DNA of 64,000 nt, taken from the NCBI GenBank assembly GCA_023078685.1, contig JALGAS010000011.1, positions 496,001 through 560,000 of the forward strand, written 5' to 3'. The DNA comes from Neopestalotiopsis rosae. Lineage: Eukaryota > Ascomycota > Sordariomycetes > Amphisphaeriales > Sporocadaceae. This document shows, one piece after another, positions 10,306 to 21,632 of the stretch. How positions within the stretch are numbered: the stretch's first letter is position 1; each line of letters opens with the position of its first letter. The translations under genes were made by a program, and so were the position numbers. The notes beneath the pieces were generated by a model that saw nothing but the letters and a program-made list of their open reading frames with translations, did not search any database and was not told the DNA's origin.

Positions 10306-12954
10306 ATGCAAGACTCAAATATCGCCGATGTCAATGATGCGTCCCGTGTACGGCCAGAGGCTGCACAAGATGGCAGTGTATCAGACTTGGAGGATTCCAT
10401 AGATGGCGCATCCGTCGTAATGAGTTCTCTTACCGAGCAGTCTGGTTACGCAGATGGACACATGCGCCCTTCTACCGAGCGCGAAAGCCATGAAGCCCCT
10501 GCTGTAATTCGCGATCCCTCGTATGTACTTCATGACTTGGTTCAAGTTGATACAAAGAGAATCCATTCTCACTCACCAATCAACACGCCTGCAGTTATCC
10601 TCCGTGTGCTGATAAAGAGTTGCTTGCACTCTATCTCCCCGAGGCGGACCCAGAATATACGCGGGCCCGCGAAGAGAACAAGTTCCTTTCAAGGATGCTT
10701 ACCAGGTTGCGACTACGCAGGCCGGGCAAAAAGTTTTCGAAAATGTCAACCTGGCTTGCCGTTCAGGTCCTCATGTCAGCTACGGTGACCATCTTGAACA
10801 TAGTGTTGCTTATTTGGTACGCTGTCAAACACCAACCTGAACACCTTCGAGGTATATCCACAATCTTCACCGGAAACTGTGCCCAAGTCAATAGAACCAA
10901 CAGTCTGGTTCATGTGGCGCTCAATGCCATCTCGTCTCTTTTCTTGGGGGCAGCCAACTATTGCATGCAGGTCTTGGCAGCACCCTCCCGCAGTGAGGTG
11001 AATCGAGCGCATGCCGAAGGCTATGGGCTGGATATTGGTACTCAGAGCTTGCGAAACTTGTGGTATATTCGGCGCCATAGATCAGTCCTTTGGGCAGCTC
11101 TCGGATTTCTGTCAATTGTCTTGCATCTGACGTAAGTGGGAGCCGTCCTTTCCAATTCTCCGTGCGCCTGGACTGACAATTTTCCTGCTTCAAGATGGAA
11201 CTCGGTATTCTTTGCGTCGGTACCCTTTACTGTGTTTCCTGCAGCTCTAGCTACTTCGGACTTTCTGGTCACCAACGATACTTGGCAGTACGCACCCAAC
11301 GCTATTCGGCCAGAACATTTCTCGCGCAAGGAGCTGATACCTGGTCTAAAAACCAGAGCATCCAGTTTCACGCGTCTTGACAAGTCAAGCTGTCTGGATC
11401 TATACGTCGACCCTCTGAAAGCCAATGCTGACTTGGTTATTGTTGCAGCTAATGTGACACTCTCTCAGAACAATGGGTCATCTCTGATTCAGGGATGGGT
11501 TAATGGGAATGGTGCCACAAGATGGGATACTTCGACGGCGTGGATATGTGACGTGTACATCATGACTGGCGAGAACGATTACTGTACCCGCGATTTGACA
11601 CGGTCCTTTGAGGATCATTGGGTGCTCAGGACTTGGGAAGCGCCGCACGGACAAGATGTTGCGGTGGATTATTGCCTGATTGGTGAGCAGGGAGATATGG
11701 CAGAGCGATGTGGCTTTCACACCAGCATACCCAACATGTCGGTGGTTTGCTTCTTCACTCTTCTCGCGACTGGATTGATTATCGGGACAAACATCAAAGT
11801 CAACGACGCGGCTTTTGTGAGACTCGGAGATGCAGTCGCTTCGTTTTTGGAAGATCCTGAAGGCGAGAACCAGGCTTCGCAACAAAGTCACGTTCCGAAA
11901 AGAAGATGTACAATACAGGCGAGAGCTACTCCATGGATACCTCTAGCGCGCATACCGTGGTATAAAGCTGTCGAAGGCAGAAGTTGGTTAGTAGCGATGG
12001 TAATGTACGTCCCTGCGAATTGCTTCTCACCTATTCGCGTCAACGACTGTTGAGAAACATGGCTGACCTGCGTATAGCCTCGTCGTAATTCTGACTGTTC
12101 CTCTGTGTCTCCTCGCTTTGGCGTTATCCAATCTCGTCAAGATTGGGCTCCCCATTGGGCTTGCAGATCTGTGGCGACAGGGCTTGGGTCAGGTCAACAA
12201 CTTCACGCTGGTCGGCGGCACATGGCAGATTGGGGAAGAACGGATGAGCGACTTCGTAGTGCAGATTCTTTTTGTCAACTTCTTCCATCTCTTGGTCAGC
12301 CTTGCGTATGTGTTCGCCAATCTCATCCTCAGCAAACAACTTGTCGCAGCAGAGTGGACAGCTCTGATGCGGAAGAAGGCGCTGCGAGTCACCTGGCCAG
12401 AAGGATTGCAGAGATCTTCATACATGCTGGCGATGCCTTTCCGGTACTCGATCCCGCTCATGGCAACATGCACCTGTTTGCACTGGCTGGTCTCTCAGAG
12501 TGTTTTTATTGTACAGACGAGTGCATTCGAGACGGGCAAAGAGGATGTCAGGATTTTCAAAAAGGACAGCTCACGTGCCGGCTACTCCCCGATTGCCATT
12601 GTCCTGGCTACCATCAACGGAGCCGTCCTGGTAGCTGGGGTTCTAATTCATTCGGCCCTGCGATCGTATAAGAAGGTGCCAGCCGACTTCCCGCGCATGG
12701 CCTCCTCGAGCGCTGCCATCAGCGCAGTCTGTCACCCACCTAGCCCGGACAAACATGCTCATCTATTCCCTGTGAGTATGGGAGTGGTGCAAGACTCGAC
12801 ACATCCATCAGACCAATGCGTTCCGAGGCTCACCTTCACGACCTGGTTGGAACTACAAAACCTGCACGAAACGTCTAGCTATATTCAGCCAGTGTATCAA
12901 CGGGAACGTGTCAATGACAAGGTCAAGCCCAGGCAACATTCTGCAAAGGCTTAA
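10306..12954 (+). CDS. DUF6536 family multi-pass membrane protein
   Basis: Model: join(10306..10520, 10595..11131, 11195..12004, 12078..12954), 812 residues; introns of 74, 63 and 73 nt are phase-consistent with CTGAC-type branch points. Residues 1-75 are a disordered cytosolic tail. The DUF6536 signature follows: STWLAVQ opening a membrane helix, GNC, HVALNAISSLFLGAANYCMQ, LAAPSR, DIGTQSLRNL, then HLTWNSVFFAS. A soluble loop with several Cys (about residues 300-450) and further membrane spans come next; the C-terminal part holds FKKDSSRAGYSP and CHPP, both usual in this fungal family. Function is unknown; the family is large and expanded in Pezizomycotina. Confidence 0.88.
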
Positions 12955-13447
12955 GGCAACCCCCAAGCGCAAATTCAATGATTCAGCTGTTGCGCTGCCT
13001 TCCCTATTTGAAGGGGGACGATTGAAATGGAGCATGCATACGGTCCCTGCGTGTGTGTCTACGGATGTAAGCAGGTTACACAAATAGACATACTCACTAG
13101 ACTTCTGTACCATTGAAGGTAGAATGGAAGGTCACGATTCGCGAATTATCCCAGTGTATCGAAATGCGTAACGGTGGTGCTCATTGATCCTCTAGTATAT
13201 GATGAGCCATGTCTTGAATACCACATAGTTGGATAATGTATAGAAGATTCTCAAATTCTTCATTCGCGTTTGTTATGGTAAAATCAATCAAGGGAGTACA
13301 GCGGCCTAGTGGCTGGTTTGCGCCCCACCTTTGGTCCGTCGCTCAGCTAGCGGGGCCCTGTGGCCTGCCTGCCTGATATCATCATGGCCGAAGCTGCTTA
13401 GAAAGGCAACAACTTGATCACTTCCGAACAAACCACGAGCTCCGGCC
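12955..13447. other. Short intergenic region between DUF6536 and ERCC1 genes
   Basis: About 490 bp: the 3' end of the membrane-protein gene and the promoter of the repair gene, same strand. No feature seen. Confidence 0.6.
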
Positions 13448-14644
13448 ATGGCTGACGACGACTTTGGTGCCGATGCCGACTTTCTAAACGCTCTTGCATC
13501 ATCTTCAAGTGGAGTCGGCTCCGGGCAAGGCAACCAGCAGCAGGCGGCCAGTCGCATCCAGCAGCCGCGGCCACAAAAGATACAACAGCCAACACCTCAA
13601 AGGTTGGACAAGGCACCGCCCGCGACCAGCTCTGGACCAAAGGTTGTGCAGCCTACACCTCAAGCCTTGCCTCAGCGCTCCTCAGGCTCGTCCATCCTGG
13701 TGTCGCCCCGGCAAAAGGGTAACCCCGTTCTGGCAGCTCTTCGTTCTGTACCATGGGAATACAGCGATATTCCCGCCGACTATGGGCTGGGTTTGACCAC
13801 GTGCGCGCTCTTTCTGAGCCTCAAGTACCATAGACTACACCCCGAGTATATCTACACGCGTATTCGAAATCTGCAGGGCAGGTACAATCTACGGATCGTC
13901 CTGACCATGGTGGATATTCCGAATCACGAAGACCCGCTCCGGGAGTTATCCAAGACGTCACTTGTCAACAACGTCACAATCATCCTTTGTTGGTCAGCCG
14001 CCGAGGCAGCGCGCTACCTAGAACTCTATAAATCCTACGAACATGCCAACTTTTCTGGAATCAAAGGGCAGCAAGCTACGAGCTATACGGAAAAGTTGGT
14101 TGAGTTCGTCACCGTGCCTAGGGGCATCAACAAAGCAGACGCCGTGTCGCTCGTCAGCGCTTTTGGAAGTGTTCGCGCTGCCGTCAACGCTGAACCCGAA
14201 CAGGTCTCCATCATCGGCGGTTGGGGAGAGAAAAAGGTGCAGAGATGGTGCAGCGTCGTGGAGGAACCATTTAGGATCAAACGTCAAGCGAAAAGGCGTG
14301 CTATCGCCAGTGAAAGTAGCAATGCTACAGACCAGGTCCTACCTCTCAGCAGAGTACCACTGAGGGACATGCCCAGTCTTTCCACCGCCGCATCTAGAGA
14401 CAGCTCGACGCCGCAGCCGCAGCCGGTGCAAAAAGAAAAGTCGCAAGCCAAATCGGGTCAATTTCAGATAAGGGATCCAACCAATGACGACGAAGATGAG
14501 GACGAAGATGCCATGATTGCAGCAGCTATAGAGGAGTCCAAAAAGACTGCCGCGCTCGAGGGGCCGTCGAGTGCCCGGCAGAACGATGATCAGCTGACTG
14601 AGGGGATAGCTGCTGCATTAGCCAGGCTCAGAGATAAGGACTAA
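13448..14644 (+). CDS. DNA excision repair protein ERCC1/Rad10 family
   Basis: Single exon, 398 residues, ATG in CCATGG context. Residues 1-90 are Gln/Pro/Ser-rich and disordered. The ERCC1 central domain (about 95-215) begins at SSILVSPRQKGNPVL and contains VPWEYSDIPADYGLG, TTCALFLSLKYHRLHPEYIY and RIVLTMVDIPNH. The C-terminal tandem helix-hairpin-helix domain (about 220-280) has FVTVPRGINKADAVSLVSAFGS and GWGEKKVQRW. This is the non-catalytic partner of the XPF/Rad1 nuclease in nucleotide excision and cross-link repair. An unusual C-terminal extension of about 110 residues carries an acidic run (DDEDEDEDAM) and a motif like a ubiquitin-interacting motif (AAAIEESKK); the latter is inference. 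Confidence 0.93.
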   Translation: MADDDFGADADFLNALASSSSGVGSGQGNQQQAASRIQQPRPQKIQQPTPQRLDKAPPATSSGPKVVQPTPQALPQRSSGSSILVSPRQKGNPVLAALRSVPWEYSDIPADYGLGLTTCALFLSLKYHRLHPEYIYTRIRNLQGRYNLRIVLTMVDIPNHEDPLRELSKTSLVNNVTIILCWSAAEAARYLELYKSYEHANFSGIKGQQATSYTEKLVEFVTVPRGINKADAVSLVSAFGSVRAAVNAEPEQVSIIGGWGEKKVQRWCSVVEEPFRIKRQAKRRAIASESSNATDQVLPLSRVPLRDMPSLSTAASRDSSTPQPQPVQKEKSQAKSGQFQIRDPTNDDEDEDEDAMIAAAIEESKKTAALEGPSSARQNDDQLTEGIAAALARLRDKD

Positions 14645-15287
14645 AAGCACTGGACTCGGAGAATTTCACACCGCTAAGTCAGGCTTGTAGTGTACGATTG
14701 AGCTTTGTCTTTGCATGCATGAGGCCGAGTGCGACTGTAGGGCCGGCCGACCAGGTTTGCGCGCCAGCTACGACCCATGAACTCTTGACGACACAAGAAG
14801 AAAGAGAGATGAATCATTGCACGCAACCAACTTCTTTGACCTGCCCAAGGCACGTGCAGTACATGATGTCTACTGGCTTGCCATATGCGCCTCGAAAAGT
14901 GTGGGCGTTATGCGGTCATTACAGTGTTGCAGTCGCATTTGCTGCTCGGCTCCCACATTTGCCTTACTCCCCAACCTTGACCCTGCTTGCGTTCCGATTA
15001 ATTAAAAGAACACCTTGTCTTGGCGGCGGCAGGTCAGGCGATTGGTTTGTACAACATATACTCAAACCACGCGACATGCAGGAACTCACAGACTAAAAGC
15101 ATGCGGCGGAAAGTTGCATTTATTGTCGTTGCTCGAGATGGAATATCTAGTCTCAGCATCCCGCGTTATGGGAAACTCTCCAAAACTCGTATTCCTACTT
15201 GAGTATATACATGTTCACCGTGTGCGCAATAAGCTGGGCGACTGCTCGGCAAGGCTAGTGCCGCTGCCGGAAGAGCAGGAATAGCAA

Positions 15288-15311
15288 CAGCAGCAGCAGC
15301 AGGAGCAGCAG
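15288..15311. repeat. CAG/CTG microsatellite
   Basis: Five CAG units, one GAG, then two CAG. Not inside any supported coding frame. Confidence 0.8.
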
Positions 15312-17060
15312 GCATTGCTTGACCTGGCGCCCGTAGTATGTTGCATCGCAGACCACATTTATACCTTGCACTGGCAGGGCAGACCAGCTTGCGAGCCTGC
15401 GAGTTGACTTGATTTGAGGGGTAGGGTGAGGATCAGGTCCTAGCGAATGGCAAATCGATAAGCACATTCCAGACTGCACAGGCAATCTTAAATTTCCAGA
15501 CATCCGTGTGTAATCCAAGGGCAGAGGAAGTGAGGGGGATGGGAGAGAGGAATTCAATCTTTGGCTCGCTACCACCAACTTGACCACCGTCACTTGAGGC
15601 ATGTCGTCGAATGACCAAAGCATCGCAACATCAAAACCTATCGACGACTATTCGCGTTACTCAACTACTATCACAACTCACCTACAGTCCTTGGGGGTCT
15701 TGTGATAGTACATAATTTTCTCTCATCTGATGCTCATCCTTGACACGAAGATTCCCATTCCCCCGCAAACTGGCGCAGCGCTAGAGAGGCTTGAGCCGCC
15801 GCTAATTGAAGCCCCCCGCAGATGCTTTGCAGGGGACCAGGGGTGGTCACATCAAGCTTATCGACGCCTATCCAGGCTATTGTGCGCACGATGACTCGAG
15901 ACCTAGGGGCCATGATTGGGGTCCTCGAATCAAGCCAAGTTTATGTGCTCTGCACTTGGTTGTTGGACCTGCCGGTAAGCCAATATTGTTCGGTAAGAGA
16001 CAAGGTCTAAGGGAGTGCCGAGACCGAGGGGGCTATCACAATATTACCATTTTTATTTGCGGTTACAGATGCAGACAGACGTCAGTCCAATCATTCGTCC
16101 ATTCATTTCTCCAAGTTTGCATTCCTGTCCAGTCCTTTTCTGCCCTGTCCTCGTGCCATCCATGGTCATTCGGGCGATTCGCTCTGCATGGATTGATTGG
16201 CATCATTCATGAGCCAGAGCCGAGCAGTCGGTGTTGGCTGCCATTCGAACGGTTGGTTCAGATGACGGGATCGGAGAAGATTTCGCGAAATGGCTTCTGT
16301 TGCCCTATTCCGCTTGTGGGTTTGTCAATAAAACACACTTTCGGAAGGTCGGTTCTTGCCGGGCCTCTGTGGTTCAAAAGCTTCCGAATCCATGGTTGTT
16401 TCCTTTGCCAACGCGTAACCCTGGCTATGATCACATTGCCAAGTCTGGCATGAATAACATGAACTTGCTATGATCTATTCTAATAACATCCGGAGCTGGT
16501 AAAAGAAAAACAGAAGCCATGCTCAATGTTTGGCGGCTATTTTTGAAGCCCGCTCTATTCTTCCGTTTTAGTGCCAACCGCCCGTGCCTCTTTCGAGAAC
16601 ATTGAGTGCCGGATCCCCCTGCTTGTATCGTTCCCATTTTTTCGTTTTGCGGTCCTTTTCAAGCCTGATATTCTCATTGTCTCCGTCAGACCCAGACAAG
16701 ATTCCATGTATACATGGCCAAATGCATATGTATATCGGCACACAAAAAGTTCCAGGCTCAAGTGGCACATGGTACTCTCGCCTTGCTGGGCCTACATGTG
16801 TAGGTCCCCCTCAATTCCCATCTCGTGTCTATGTCTTCTGGTCAACCATCGGATGTCGAGTTACATTCCGAATCTGCAATGGATGGGCCTGCCTTGGTCA
16901 TCTACCTACACCTGTGCCCGACTTTTGATCCCCTCCAGAAAGGAACTTTGCACAACCAGCTTGTCTTTTTCTATCGTACTTTGCTCTTCCCTCTAGGGTA
17001 AAGCTTGAGCCTAAGACCCATCTGATCACTTAGAAAGGGCGACTAGGCAAGGCAGACCCA

Positions 17061-17213
17061 ATGGCCGGCCGCATCCTATCCATGACTTTCTGGCTAGCCC
17101 CTTCAATGCTGGCCCTCACCGTGCTGATCTCAACTGCAGCAGGTCATAGTATCCAAAATCGACTACTACTACTGTCAAGTACCTACACTTTGTACCTGCA
17201 AGTTTGTGGATAA
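17061..17213 (+). CDS. Possible short secreted peptide (50 codons, uncertain)
   Basis: ATG frame of 50 residues whose first 28 look like a signal peptide (MTFWLAPSMLALTVLIST followed by AAGHS). It ends at TAA 17211 with no mature domain of note. It may be a real micro-ORF, an upstream ORF of the mannosidase transcript (ATG at 17537), or chance. Very uncertain. Confidence 0.15.
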   Translation: MAGRILSMTFWLAPSMLALTVLISTAAGHSIQNRLLLLSSTYTLYLQVCG

Positions 17214-17371
17214 CATTAGCTTCCAAGGTCGTGACTTATGTACCAACGGTCAATAACACAGAGCAATATGTCGGGTCTGTCCACCATATGTGCCACCTCG
17301 CGCTTGCACGGCCCAAGTCTGCATGTTCTTTCCCAAGGCTTTGTAAGTCAGACCAGGTCCTCTTAAGTGGG

Positions 17372-17378
17372 TATATAT
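17372..17378 (+). promoter_or_regulatory. TATA-like box upstream of the GH47 gene
   Basis: TATATAT about 160 bp upstream of the ATG at 17537, followed by a CT-rich leader. Confidence 0.35.
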
Positions 17379-17536
17379 CTATGTCTTCCTCCCACTCATC
17401 CGTCATTCTGGACGCGTTCCACCGTTCTTGCATTCCCTAGTTCGCCGCTCCCTGGGACATCGTGAGCATTTGCTTTTCGTGTATCACTTTTAATTCCTTC
17501 TCTGCTTCTTCTTTTATACGGCTGGATTTTGGAGCC

Positions 17537-19280
17537 ATGGTCGCCTCGGCCTGGCGCATCGCTCTTCTCGGGGCAGTGGCCCCTTCCCTTGCCGCCCCGA
17601 CTGCTCGTTCCATCACATACACGACTCAGCCTGGCCGAACTGCTGCTGTGCAGGAGGCCTTTGACCGAGCTTGGAATGGATACTATACCTATGCCTTTCC
17701 CCACGACAGCTTGACTCCTCTCTCCTTGTCATACGAGGATGACTTGTAAGTCACTATTCTATAAAACAGGGGATTGCATTTTGCTGATTCCATGACTATA
17801 GTGGTGGTTGGGGCGCCAGCGCTGTCGACGCCTTGTCTACAGCCACAATCATGGGAGACAAGAAGGTCGTGAATCAGATTTTGGACCACATTCCCAAGAT
17901 TGACTTCACCAAGGCAAACTATACTAGCTCCATTTCGCTCTTTGAGACGACTATTCGGTATCTTGGAGGGCTTGTTTCTGGTATGCTCATTTCCAACATC
18001 ATCTCCCAAACCTCAGATTTCGAATACTGACAAATGGTCCAGCATACGACCTCTTGTCTGGCCCGGCCAATGACCTGGTTGACAATCAGGATAATGTGGC
18101 TTCCATTCTGGACCAGGCAATAAATCTTGCAGATCTGCTCTCTGTTGCTTTTGATACTGCCACTGGTATCCCGCACAACAACTTGGATTGGTCACCAGTG
18201 CGCCCCCAGTCTGATAGCACCAATGGTCTTGCCACCATTGGCACTCTGGTTCTCGAGTGGACCCGATTGAGTGACCTTACCGGAAACGAGACATATGCTC
18301 AGCTCTCTCAGAAGGCAGAGTCGTACCTGCTTGATCCCCAACCCAAGAACATTGCGGAACCATTCCCGGGACTATTGGGTTCGGACGTCGATATCGCTAC
18401 CGGAAAGTTTGTCGACTCGTCTGGTGGTTGGGGAGGAGGCACAGACAGTTTCTACGAGTATCTCATCAAGATGTACTTGTATGATACCGACCGATTCAGC
18501 AGCTACAAGGATCGCTGGGTTGCCGCGGTCGACTCGAGCATCAAGTATATTGCATCGCACCCAACGACACGCCCTGACTTGACATTCCTGGCTGGTTGGT
18601 ATAATTCCACAACTCTCTCTTACTCTTCTCAGCATCGTAAGTCGTTGAAATATCTACCATTTACAAGGTTGGCCCCCAACTAACATGTCCTAGTCGCTTG
18701 CTTCGATGGAGGCAACTTCATTCTTGGCGGTCTCACTCTGGGCAATCAAGATTACATTGATTTTGGTATCCAATTGGTCGATGGTTGTCACGATACCTAC
18801 ATTGAGACGGCCACCGGTATCGGACCAGAAGTCTTCAACTGGCAAGACAATGCCGTTTCAGCCAACGCAAGCAACAACCAAGGTCCACCTCAGGCACAGG
18901 CAGATTTCTATGCAGAGGCTGGTTTCTGGATCGAAAGTAGTGCATATATCCTCCGCCCCGAGGTTATCGAAAGTTACTACTACGCCTGGCGGGCTACTGG
19001 CGACACCAAGTACCAAGACTGGGGCTGGGACGCTTTCCTTGCCATCAACAGCACGTGCTCAGTAGACGATGTTGGCTTCGCGGGCATCAGCAACGTCAAT
19101 GTTGCCGGAGGCGGAACAAAGTACGATGAGCAAGAGTCCTTCTTCTTTGCCGAGGTGATGAAGTATGCCTACCTGATCCAGGCTCCAGAGGCCGTGTGGC
19201 AGGTCTCGGCGGACAAGCAGAACACGTATGTTTTCAACACGGAAGCTCACCCGGTCAAGATCGCCGGTAGTGCAGCTTAG
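17537..19280 (+). CDS. Secreted mannosyl-oligosaccharide alpha-1,2-mannosidase (GH47)
   Basis: Model: join(17537..17745, 17802..17980, 18043..18636, 18694..19280), 522 residues; introns of 56, 62 and 57 nt with ACTGAC/ACTAAC branch points. The ATG at 17537 is chosen over one 75 nt upstream because it starts a signal peptide ([19 protein letters not shown]). GH47 landmarks: [79 protein letters not shown] and the C-terminal TEAHP. The length matches the secreted fungal class I enzymes rather than the membrane-anchored ER form. GH47 enzymes trim alpha-1,2-linked mannose from N-glycans, using calcium. N-glycosylation sequons are present (NYTSS, NETY, NSTT). High confidence in family; extracellular location follows from the signal peptide. 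Confidence 0.94.
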
Positions 19281-20181
19281 TAAAGGCAGGCGTTGTCCAG
19301 CAAAGGGGGCGGCTTACACATGCAAGCGTACGATCCGCAATACATACATAGTGGATTCGGGTGATACCGCATAGGATTCGGCGTTTACAATAGGAACATG
19401 CACCACGGTATTATTGATAGTAATGGTATTTGATTGTTATTTTTGCATTGTCTGTTGCTGATTCAGGAGCTGCATCAGTGCTTGCATTCAAACTTACAAG
19501 TAAGCTTAACTGTGATGGTGGCAATGCTGGTGCACGTCTTCTGCAGGATTCAGCAAATATCAAATCCATTAGGGGGGGGGGCGTCCCCACTAGTATGTCT
19601 CTCTATAGGGCTGATCTGATGCGCTCAATGTCTGAAGATCTACAAATTCCCCGCGAAGTCAGCGCCATCGATGCGCCATCGCTCCGCTCCGGACCCCGGC
19701 ATTCTTTGTTGTCCGAAGCTCTGATATACAAAGACTCAATTGCGTCACCACTTCACACATTGTCTCTGCCGCTCAGGGCACAACTTTCGCATTCGCAAAG
19801 GCACATCAACATATACAGTTGATTCAAAATGAGAACCTTTATTTAAAAAGAAATAATTGGAGTAATATCTAATTTTTCTTTACCTTTACAGTAATTATTA
19901 TTCTTTTTCTGTATATTCAAATCTTGGCAGTGCATACCTACCTCACCAAAGGTCGCGTTCTGGGCATCTTCTAGGTTCACTGACAGCGCCCAGGCGACGC
20001 AGAGTCGCACCTAGTACACCCACGTGCTCTCAGTCGCTCTTCTCGTCGACGGGGCAGAACCATATTGGAGAAATCACTTTCCAATCTTTTCCCAACCTGA
20101 AGGAAAGAACTCTTATTCCTTTTTCGGCAGGGACTGCAACACAACAAACAGCAAGAGAGAGGGGAAAACAAAGAGGGAACC
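19281..20181. other. Intergenic region with a G10 run
   Basis: About 900 bp. Contains a homopolymer of ten G at 19572-19581 and an AT-rich stretch at 19825-19925. Small open frames at 19430-19822 are not supported. Confidence 0.55.
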
Positions 20182-21397
20182 ATGGCGCTGCTTCAGCACC
20201 TCCTCCACGTGACAAACTTCCGCAGCCCTCTGCTGCGGACGCTCGTCCCCAGCGTGGGCGCCGCGTTCGCGATCCAGGCCGCCTTTGCCGTGCCGTCTGT
20301 CTACTACCAGACGGAGCGCTTCTACGACGCCTCGGGCGCCCTGACCTTCCTCTCCGTCACCCTGCTCAGCCTGTACCTCCCGCACCTGCGCACGCGCGCC
20401 GCCGCCGCCGTCCGCGGCACCGACGTCAAGCTGCCCCGTCTCCTGTCGGCGTTTATGAGCGGCGGCGCCGCGGGGGCCTTCAACTGGCGCCAGATTGCTC
20501 TCAGTGCTGCTGTTGCTTTTTGGAGTATTCGATGTAAGTTGAGTTGGGAGCGAGAAGCGGGGGGCGTTTTTGATTCTTCTTTCTTTTTTCTGGAAAATGC
20601 AAAAGCAGAGGACTGCATATGATGAAATACGCATCTGGACATTGAAAGTAAATCTCACCTTGAAACAAATGCTGACTTGAACATTAAATAGTGGGGTCCT
20701 ACCTCTTCCAGCGCGTTCTCCAGGAGGGCAAGGACTCCCGGTTCGACGACATTCGGGGCTCCAAGGCCAAGTTTGCGGGAGCATGGACTGGTCAGGCCGT
20801 CTGGGTCTCGCTATGTCTGCTGCCCGTCATCGCCGTCAACGCCATCCCGCCCGCCGCCTTCGCGGCCATGGCCACGGTCCGCCCTGCGGACCTGCTCGGT
20901 CTGGCCATTTACCTGGGCGGCTTCGCCTTTGAGATTACCGCGGATCGCCAAAAGAGCCAGTGGATGCACGAGAAGCGTACCAAGCAGCATGACGAAGCCT
21001 TCTTGACCCGGGGGCTTTGGAGCAAGAGGTGAGTTTTTCCCCCAACTGTCATGGATCCATGTCGTCTATGAAATATCATAAAACTGACAAAACTAATTCA
21101 AGTCAATACCCTAACTACTTCGGTGAAACTACCCTCTGGACCGGCATTGCCACAGCTGCCGCTGGGGTGCTCATCACCTCTCCGGTGCAGGTTGGACTGG
21201 GCCTGAGTGGCGGCATTGGCGGACAGCTTCTGGCGCTAGGTCTCTCCTATGTCAGCCCTGCTTTTGTCACGCTCCTCCTGACCAAGGTCTCTGGCATCCC
21301 CATGAGCGAGAAGAAGTATGACAAGAGATATGGTGACCGCAAGGACTACCAGGAGTGGAAGAAGAATACCCCCAAGTATTTCCCCAAGTTGTGGTAA
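20182..21397 (+). CDS. DUF1295 / steroid-reductase-like membrane protein
   Basis: Model: join(20182..20533, 20692..21028, 21103..21397), 327 residues; introns of 158 and 74 nt, phases agree. Several membrane spans (for example VSLCLLPVIAVNAIPPAAFAA and LLGLAIYLGGFAFEI) and the C-terminal signature of the DUF1295 / isoprenylcysteine-methyltransferase-like / 5-alpha-reductase superfamily: ADRQKSQW, TRGLWSKRSQYPNYFGE, then EKKYDKRYG..YQEWKKNTP. Members are NAD(P)H-linked reductases or methyltransferases of the ER or inner membranes. Here the usual SRHPNYFGE reads SQYPNYFGE, so the common His before Pro is a Tyr. Substrate unknown. The first exon is strikingly GC-rich compared with its neighbours. 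Confidence 0.88.
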
Positions 21398-21632
21398 CTG
21401 GCCTTGGACCTCCTGAACTGGTGAAAACATACTCCCATAGCACTGCTCGCAAGTCATGATACCAATTGTATTATACGCTGAATGAGTCAAATGTACAATT
21501 TCATTTCACTATATATTCCATGATGCAAGTCGTAAAACTCCAAGCCTTGGCAACCTAATCCCGAATGATATAACCAGCGCCTTGCCAATGTCGCAATGTT
21601 TCCGAATTAATCATAATCGACGTGTAAAATAT

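Larger units (their letters stand above)
14645..17536. other. Long intergenic region (2.9 kb)
   Basis: No supported gene. Several overlapping open frames exist on both strands (for example 14698-15096, 15806-16453 and 16571-16996), but none has a domain, and the longest does not begin with ATG. Contains a CAG microsatellite (15288-15311), a possible 50-codon secreted-peptide frame (17061-17213) and a TATA-like site at 17372. It may be the long promoter or leader of the mannosidase gene. Confidence 0.55.

Noticed and set aside
15806..16453. 215-codon frame in the long gap
   Set aside because: No ATG start, irregular composition, overlaps other equally long chance frames.
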